This document shows, piece after piece, positions 59,077 through 64,000 of a DNA stretch of 64,000 nucleotides; position 1 is the stretch's first letter; each line of letters starts with the position of its first letter. The notes under the pieces are model-generated. The model was given only the letters and a program-made list of their open reading frames with translations, was not told where the DNA came from and ran no database searches. This DNA is from an uncultured bacterium (GTDB taxonomy: Bacteria > Bacillota > Clostridia > Oscillospirales > Ruminococcaceae): contig CAJMSD010000011.1 of NCBI GenBank assembly GCA_905215965.1, positions 1 through 64,000 on the forward strand, read 5' to 3'. A program made the translations under genes and the position numbers.

Positions 59077-59712
59077 TTATTTGTTTTTATTGTAGAATTG
59101 GCAAAAATAGCTTAGCGGACATTTACCGCATTTCGGACTTCTCGCGCTGCATATATCCCGTCCGAACTGAACGGTCTGATGACAGAAATGAGACGATATT
59201 TCCGGGGGAATAAGCGGAAGCAGATCCTTTTCTACTTTTGCCGGCTCTTTATTTTTTGTAAGTCCGAGCCGTCCGGTAATTCGGATAAAATGCGTATCTG
59301 TTACAACAGCAGGTTTTCCGAATACGTCGCCCAGCATAAGATTTGCGGTTTTTCTGCCGATCCCCGGCAGAGTAAGCAGCTCCTCCATTGTCTGAGGAAT
59401 CTCTCCGTTAAAGTCCTCTATAAGCTTTTGAGCCATTTCCTTAATGCTCTTTGCTTTAGTGTGATAAAAACCGCAGGGCTTTACATATTGCTCCAACTCA
59501 TTAATATCGGCATCGGCGAAGGATTCAAGAGTCGGATATCTGACAAACAGCTTTTCCGTCACAATATTAACTCTTGCGTCGGTGCATTGCGCTGCAAGAC
59601 GCGCCGCAAACATCAATTCATAAGGCTTGCTGAAATTTAATGTGCATTCCACATCTGGATATAATTTTTCAAGCTCCTTGATCGCAAGTTCAGCTATTTT
59701 TTGCTTTGTCAT
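59077..59712 (-). CDS. nth: endonuclease III
   Basis: About 211 residues: helix-hairpin-helix LLTLPGIGRKTANLML with the catalytic lysine, catalytic Asp in VVTDTHFIR, and C-terminal 4Fe-4S cysteines C-x6-C-x2-C-x5-C (CSARSPKCGKCPLSYFC). It excises oxidised pyrimidines and cuts the abasic site. ATG at 59712 has AAGGAGG 9 bases upstream; it overlaps the preceding membrane protein gene by 23 bases. The upstream ATG at 59751 lies deeper in that gene. Confidence 0.95.
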   Translation of the reverse strand: MTKQKIAELAIKELEKLYPDVECTLNFSKPYELMFAARLAAQCTDARVNIVTEKLFVRYPTLESFADADINELEQYVKPCGFYHTKAKSIKEMAQKLIEDFNGEIPQTMEELLTLPGIGRKTANLMLGDVFGKPAVVTDTHFIRITGRLGLTKNKEPAKVEKDLLPLIPPEISSHFCHQTVQFGRDICSARSPKCGKCPLSYFCQFYNKNK

Positions 59713-60073
59713 CAATAATAGCCTCCTTTTCAAGCTCTTTCTGCTTTTCAATTATCCTGTCATAAATTTTATACATATACTGCACCGTATTTTCAAGGAA
59801 ATAATAATGCTGTATGTAAGCCGCAAGAAGTGCAATTATAATTAATATAAGGATAAGCATCACAGCATTTTCTGTCAGAAGCTGAATCCCGATAAACATA
59901 ACAAGTATTACGGCAAACATAAACGTAACAAGAAAATGAACCAGTCTTTCATGCTGCATGAACTGAATTTTATCCTTATGTTCATTAAAAATCTTTTCAA
60001 GCTCAGACAAGCTGCTGCAATTCAATAATTTTTCCTCTACGGAAGAAATATAATTTTTAAGATATTTTGTCAT
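59690..60073 (-). CDS. small membrane protein with two helices and flanking charged helices
   Basis: 127 residues. Two hydrophobic segments (about 46-64 and 69-89) form a hairpin; the N-terminal 40 residues and the C-terminal 35 (IIEKQKELEKEA) are charged and likely helical or coiled coil, so both ends should be cytoplasmic. No family is recognised. Overlaps the start of nth by 23 bases, which suggests coupled expression. Function unknown. Confidence 0.7.
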   Translation of the reverse strand: MTKYLKNYISSVEEKLLNCSSLSELEKIFNEHKDKIQFMQHERLVHFLVTFMFAVILVMFIGIQLLTENAVMLILILIIIALLAAYIQHYYFLENTVQYMYKIYDRIIEKQKELEKEAIIDDKAKNS

Positions 60074-60123
60074 AGCCGTTGCTCCTTATTTTCCGAATCA
60101 CTATAAGCTCCGTTTAGACCTGA

Positions 60124-60672
60124 TTATTTATCTTCGGCAAGTCCGAAGCTGTTTACTATCGAAAGAAACTCCGAATGATAATTTTCATACGTATCCACAT
60201 CGGATTTGCAGGTCACCAGATAAATTTGATCGGAATCGGAAAAAAAAGCGGTCATACAATATTTCGAAAAGATTCCGTTATCGGTGTTCAGTTTATATGT
60301 ATATTCCAGCATTCTTCCGTCGCAGCCGTTTGCGGAGATCTTATCATTTACCAGAATTTCTGTTTCATCTGTATAAGCTTTATATGTTTCAATTGCAAAA
60401 TCAACGTACTCGTCAAGCGTCTTATACTGTTCCGTAAATTCGTCGGAATTGATTATGATAGAAGCGTCGTTTTTTACGAAAACCGTTTCATTGCTGTCGG
60501 TTGAAGAGGATTCATAATCAGCCGGAACAGAAATATCCACATCAGGCATTTCGAGCTTTTTCATTATTTCAGGCATTGAGGATTCGCTGACGCTGTCGTT
60601 TTTCTTCCCGTTGCAGCCGCAGACGCAAGATATCAACATTAACAAAGTTACCAATAATACTGATTTTTTCAT
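60124..60672 (-). CDS. lipoprotein of unknown function
   Basis: 182 residues with a lipoprotein signal: K-K, a hydrophobic core, and a lipobox (SCVCGC near residues 15-20), so it should be anchored to the outer face of the membrane. The mature part after a Ser/Glu-rich linker has alternating strands and an SIINSDEF, FSKYCMTAFF, YLVTCKS pattern resembling PsbP/DcrB-like domains. GGGAG precedes the ATG. It lies just downstream of rnpB and upstream of the small membrane protein gene. Function unknown. Confidence 0.75.
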   Translation of the reverse strand: MKKSVLLVTLLMLISCVCGCNGKKNDSVSESSMPEIMKKLEMPDVDISVPADYESSSTDSNETVFVKNDASIIINSDEFTEQYKTLDEYVDFAIETYKAYTDETEILVNDKISANGCDGRMLEYTYKLNTDNGIFSKYCMTAFFSDSDQIYLVTCKSDVDTYENYHSEFLSIVNSFGLAEDK

Positions 60673-60693
60673 ATTATTCTCCCAAGTATACAG

Positions 60694-60713
60694 AAAAAGG
60701 GAGACAAGCTCCC
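60694..60713 (-). terminator. intrinsic terminator of rnpB
   Basis: GGGAG/CTCCC (60699-60703 with 60709-60713) with a five-base loop, followed by TTTTTC on the minus strand, right after the RNase P RNA. Confidence 0.8.
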
Positions 60714-60725
60714 ATTCTGAAAAAT

Positions 60726-61068
60726 ATGACCAGACCTGTAAGCCGAGTTCTGTCGTGTGCGGTAATTTATCTACGCTTATCGTCGCCGATAAGCTCCAGC
60801 GATCATTACTTCATATCCGCCGAGCAAGCGTTGATATAAAGCACCAATAGATCTTGCATCAGGTAGGGTTTACATAGCAATGCAGTCTCCTGCAAACTGG
60901 TGAGCTCTTACCTCGCCTTTCCACCATCGCCTCAAAAGAGGCAGTTTATTTCTGTTGCACTTGCCCTAAGGTCGCCCTCGGCTGCCATTAACAGCTACCC
61001 TGCTCTGTGATGCTCGGACTTTCCTCGTAAACATAAAACGTTTCCGCTACCGCATAGTCTGCTCACAA
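60726..61068 (-). ncRNA. rnpB: RNase P RNA, class A
   Basis: On the minus strand the RNA has GAGGAAAGTCCGAGC (P4 5' region), CAGGGTAGCTG, AGAGGCGATGGTGGAAAGG, AGACTGC and, near the 3' end, AGAACTCGGCTTACAG, which are the universally conserved blocks of RNase P RNA. The 5' GCAGAC and the 3' GTCTGG pair as P1. Length of about 340 bases and the layout fit class A. It cuts the 5' leader of tRNA precursors. It has its own promoter at 61073-61101. Confidence 0.93.
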
Positions 61069-61072
61069 TAAC

Positions 61073-61101
61073 ATTATATCATCTTGAGTATTCAAAGTCA
61101 A
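61073..61101 (-). promoter_or_regulatory. promoter of rnpB
   Basis: Minus-strand TTGACT (61096-61101) and TATAAT (61073-61078), 17 bases apart, immediately before the RNase P RNA 5' end. Confidence 0.85.
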
Positions 61102-61112
61102 GCAAATTTTAA

Positions 61113-61142
61113 GGCGGTACAAAACAAAAATTTCGCACCGCC
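61113..61142 (-). terminator. hairpin after the xylanase gene, probable terminator
   Basis: GGCGGTGC pairs with GTACCGCC (61135-61142 with 61113-61120, one G-U). The following T run is weak (TTAAAATTT). It separates the xylanase gene from the rnpB promoter. Confidence 0.6.
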
Positions 61143-61161
61143 GTCAAACATTTAAAGCGCC

Positions 61162-64000
61162 TTATGATTCAGGAAGGTAATCTATATTATTAGCAAGATA
61201 TTTTTGAACTGAAACAGCATCGTTTACGCTTAAACCGTCGCCGCACTGATAAACGTCTGCATTTCTTTTTTCACTGTCAGTCATGGGATATTTGGATTCA
61301 TCAGCTACATGACAAAGAATTTTAATAACGTCGTCCATATTTACGGTTCCGTTGTCATCAGCGTCACCGTAAAGGATATTCGATCCTCCTGTAAGCTTCA
61401 GAACACCGAAGCCTGAAGTATTTGTATAACCCAGTCCTGTCAGATCGCTCCAGTTGGCAATTCCTGTACGTTCTCCCGAACCGTCGTCATCATTTACCTG
61501 AACGTCAAATCCAACGATCTGTCCGTTCTTGAAAGGAGCGTTTGTATATGGGATCGCCATTTCAACAATATAACCGTCAGAGGTAATGCTTGTTGCGGAA
61601 ATAAAATCATCGGTCGATTTACCGTCGGTTACAGTTTTTTCGTTGTCGAAATTCACACGGCACTGGATATCATCTGCTTCGTATGATTGAGTTTTGGCAT
61701 TGTTCTCATCAAAGAAAACTTCAACGGTATCCTGCTGATAAGCAGCGTCATTTGCCTTGCTCAGCTTTGAATCTTTTACTTCCGTGAGAACATAAATGTA
61801 ATTTTCGTCCCACATCATGCGTGAAGTTCCCGTTGCAGGAGCTTTTCCGAGAGTCGGAATATTAACGTCTATAGGAATACAATTTTCCCAAGCATCGTCT
61901 GCTAAGCCGTCAAGCTCGGGAGTTCCGTAAACGGCTTCGGCGGCAACAGGCATATCGATAACGTTTACAGTGCCGAAAGCTCCGCTTTGTGCTTCGAAAT
62001 CGTAACCATTCCATACAGCGTCACCAATTTTAATATCGAATTTGAACGACTCTAAATTTTCTTCGTCAACTGCGAAAACGAAGTTATAAATTTCAGACGG
62101 CTGAGAATCTTCGGCAGTAACGTTAAGCTCGTCATCGAATTTGTAAGACACATCCTCATTATTGGGATTATTAACTTTCAGATATAAATCTCCGTTGCAA
62201 TAAGCGAATTTAAATGATCCGTTTCCAACAATATTTTCTTTTTGATATTCAAAAGCTTCTTCAATTGTGTCGTTTTCGGTAAATTCGATTGCGTTAGCAG
62301 TCCTTATCAGCTGAACCTCCTCGTCCGTATCTACGATCGCGTAAAAAGCGTCCTTAGCCTGATAATCCGCATCAAACAAGTTGGGATATCCGCCTATCCA
62401 TGAGTTATTATCGCTGATTCCCCATGTAACGACAGCAGTAATATTTACTCCCTCTTCAACAAGCTTTTTATAGAGCTTGAAAACGTCCTGATAACGCTGT
62501 GCAAGCAGGCGCATATCGGCATCAGAATTTGATTTCTGATCTATATCAAGCTCGGTTACGTGTATTTCAAGGCCTGTTTCATTATACTTACGGAAAGCTT
62601 CTTCGTACAGCTCGATCGAAGGGTAGCTCATACCGATATGGGACTGCATACCGACACCGTCAATATTTCCCTCTGCTTTAAGCTCCATAAGCTTTTCGAT
62701 TATAGCGTCACGCTTTGCCGGAGTATATTCATTATAATCATTGTAAAACAGCTTGCAGCCGTCAGGAGCATATTTTCTTGCATACTCGAAAGCCTTATTG
62801 ATAAAGCTGTCGTCTCCGTAAACCGACATCCATGCAGACTGTCCGTTCTTGATATTGTTTGAACCTGCTTCACGCATAGTGCCTGTCTCACTGAAAGCTT
62901 CATTTACAACGTCCCAAGCATAGAACTCAAGATCAGGATATTCCGAAGCAAGAGTTTCCATGAGATTCTTAATATAATTCTCAAGTCGTTTATTCATAAC
63001 CTCGGGAGTTACCCAATCGCCGTCGTCTTGGAAGCCCTCCTTAAAGAACCAGTCAGGAGTCTGGCTGTGCCAAACAAGTACGTGTCCTCTGATCTTTATA
63101 TTATTTTCCTGACAGAATTCCAGCTGAGCGCGAGCCTGATCGATATTGATCTGTGGATTTGAATCGTCTCCTGTTTCGGCATAATATTTCTGAGATGCCG
63201 TTTTGTCGAGAGTATAATCAGGCTTTAAATTGTTTCCGAATGTCAAGCTGTCATAATGCTTGACAATTATGTCTTTAGCTGCCCGAACATCAAGATCAGC
63301 CTTCGAGCACGAACCTCCGAGAATGAAATAATCCTTATAGACATCTTTAAGCGAAGGAATATCGGTCTGCGCCTCGGGAATCGGCAAAACCTCGGCTTTT
63401 ACTTCATCGATGTAGAAATCCATAAGATCCTGATCTACAACACTTGCTTCCGGCTTATACGCCGTTTGGAAATAAACGACAAAATTAACCGCATCGGCAG
63501 GTATCATGTAATTGGACTCAATATATGCCCATTCTCCCTTAACTGCCGTTACGTTTCCTATCTCGACGTAGCATTCCTTACCGTTCTGTTGGAACTGCAT
63601 ATTCATTGAAAATTTCTGAGTATCCGTCCATTCGTCTCCCGTATATTTGACCCAGCCGCCCATTTTATAATATCCGCCGGGATTCAGAACGAGAGTTTTA
63701 TTTGCTGACGGACCGTTCCAAAGGCTTGTTCTTCCCTGAGTGAAAAGACAATCTCCGCCGTTTACTCCATCACCCGACGATACGGAACAAGTTGCCTTTC
63801 CGCGTCCTGCCCACTGCATAACGCTTCCTGTGAAGTCGTCATAAAAGCCTTCGGTCGTTTCTTCTTCGGAAGCAGGTTCTCCGATACCGATAACGTCGTC
63901 GATATAGAAATCAAGCGTGGCATTTGAAGCTTCTACATAAATGGTAACTCCGGTCGCGTCGGCAGGAACTGTAAGATTTCCCTTGATCTGCGACCATTCG
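61162..64000 (-). CDS. multidomain endo-1,4-beta-xylanase with CBM22, GH10, CBM9 and dockerin (5' end outside the window)
   Basis: At least 945 residues; the frame is open to the window edge. From the N side: tail of one CBM22 (ends near 63880), a complete CBM22 (about 63830-63390), GH10 (about 63350-62320) with acid/base E in WDVVNEAF and nucleophile E in HVTELDID, a 110-residue beta-rich region, CBM9 (about 61930-61400), and a C-terminal dockerin with two loops (GDADDNGTVNMDDVIKIL, DGLSVNDAVSVQKYL). Secreted and attached to a cellulosome by cohesin binding. GH10 cuts xylan backbones; CBM22 and CBM9 bind xylan or cellulose. Counted from the ATG at 63819, the catalytic residues are E307 and E423. 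Confidence 0.95.
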   Translation of the reverse strand, partial: EWSQIKGNLTVPADATGVTIYVEASNATLDFYIDDVIGIGEPASEEETTEGFYDDFTGSVMQWAGRGKATCSVSSGDGVNGGDCLFTQGRTSLWNGPSANKTLVLNPGGYYKMGGWVKYTGDEWTDTQKFSMNMQFQQNGKECYVEIGNVTAVKGEWAYIESNYMIPADAVNFVVYFQTAYKPEASVVDQDLMDFYIDEVKAEVLPIPEAQTDIPSLKDVYKDYFILGGSCSKADLDVRAAKDIIVKHYDSLTFGNNLKPDYTLDKTASQKYYAETGDDSNPQINIDQARAQLEFCQENNIKIRGHVLVWHSQTPDWFFKEGFQDDGDWVTPEVMNKRLENYIKNLMETLASEYPDLEFYAWDVVNEAFSETGTMREAGSNNIKNGQSAWMSVYGDDSFINKAFEYARKYAPDGCKLFYNDYNEYTPAKRDAIIEKLMELKAEGNIDGVGMQSHIGMSYPSIELYEEAFRKYNETGLEIHVTELDIDQKSNSDADMRLLAQRYQDVFKLYKKLVEEGVNITAVVTWGISDNNSWIGGYPNLFDADYQAKDAFYAIVDTDEEVQLIRTANAIEFTENDTIEEAFEYQKENIVGNGSFKFAYCNGDLYLKVNNPNNEDVSYKFDDELNVTAEDSQPSEIYNFVFAVDEENLESFKFDIKIGDAVWNGYDFEAQSGAFGTVNVIDMPVAAEAVYGTPELDGLADDAWENCIPIDVNIPTLGKAPATGTSRMMWDENYIYVLTEVKDSKLSKANDAAYQQDTVEVFFDENNAKTQSYEADDIQCRVNFDNEKTVTDGKSTDDFISATSITSDGYIVEMAIPYTNAPFKNGQIVGFDVQVNDDDGSGERTGIANWSDLTGLGYTNTSGFGVLKLTGGSNILYGDADDNGTVNMDDVIKILCHVADESKYPMTDSEKRNADVYQCGDGLSVNDAVSVQKYLANNIDYLPES

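Noticed and set aside
1..64000. CRISPR arrays, insertion sequences, prophage genes and rRNA
   Set aside because: No regularly spaced repeats, transposase, integrase, capsid or terminase motifs, and no rRNA blocks were seen.

Overview
The window looks like chromosomal DNA of a low-GC, Gram-positive anaerobe of the class Clostridia, most likely a cellulosome-forming Ruminococcus or close relative. This inference rests on three things read in the sequence: a multidomain GH10 xylanase with CBM22 and CBM9 modules and a C-terminal dockerin (61162-64000), a trimeric hydrogenase HydABC of the type known from Ruminococcus albus, and Spo0A plus two T-box leaders. The species is not claimed.

Layout. 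1-1912: a CaCA-type cation antiporter and an AraC-family regulator. 1977-12738: a minus-strand exopolysaccharide operon (promoter 12710-12738, terminator-like hairpins in its leader, terminator at 1977-2010) coding for a DegT aminotransferase, two ATP-grasp ligases, an initiating sugar transferase, a sugar epimerase, GT4, O-antigen-ligase-like polymerase, polysaccharide pyruvyl transferase and flippase, with one decayed mini-gene. 12856-16436: pncB, a HEAT-like protein, pduL and spo0A. 16648-19241: tRNA-Leu(GAG), tRNA-Ser(GGA), a stand-alone AAA ATPase, a tiny ORF, tRNA-Leu(UAA), and an 0.88-kb segment with one orphan gene, bounded by 28-bp perfect direct repeats. 19246-21967: T-box-controlled asnS-asnA. 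22024-28760: malQ, an EEP-fold hydrolase, a PTS IIACB transporter and glgP. 28832-29339: small ORFs and nested hairpins. 29526-33709: hydCBA. 34238-37108: a DUF4250-like protein, a secreted repeat protein, an aldo-keto reductase and a DUF3795-like protein.

37238-43969 is a six-gene polyamine operon (speA, speE, carboxynorspermidine synthase, nspC, aguA, aguB) read from a promoter about 330 bases upstream, through a structured leader that ends in an intrinsic terminator. 44478-45725: hflX. 45759-55542: an alanine T-box operon (alaS, HIT protein, apt-like, comEC-like, holA, Toprim protein, MBOAT acyltransferase, DHHW protein). 55848-60672: a class B penicillin-binding protein and a housekeeping set (dtd, sirtuin, yjbQ, nth, two membrane/lipoproteins). 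60726-61068: rnpB. The window ends inside the xylanase.

How the genes work together: glucan phosphorolysis and maltodextrin disproportionation feed glycolysis, reduced ferredoxin and NADH leave as H2 through HydABC, arginine is converted to putrescine and spermidine by the SpeA-AguA-AguB-carboxyspermidine route, and the surface glycan operon and MBOAT/DHHW pair modify the envelope. The observations I rate highest are the unclassified structured leader of the polyamine operon, the repeat-bounded 0.88-kb cassette, the Spo0A receiver that has lost its conserved lysine, and the terminator-like hairpins at the head of the exopolysaccharide transcript.
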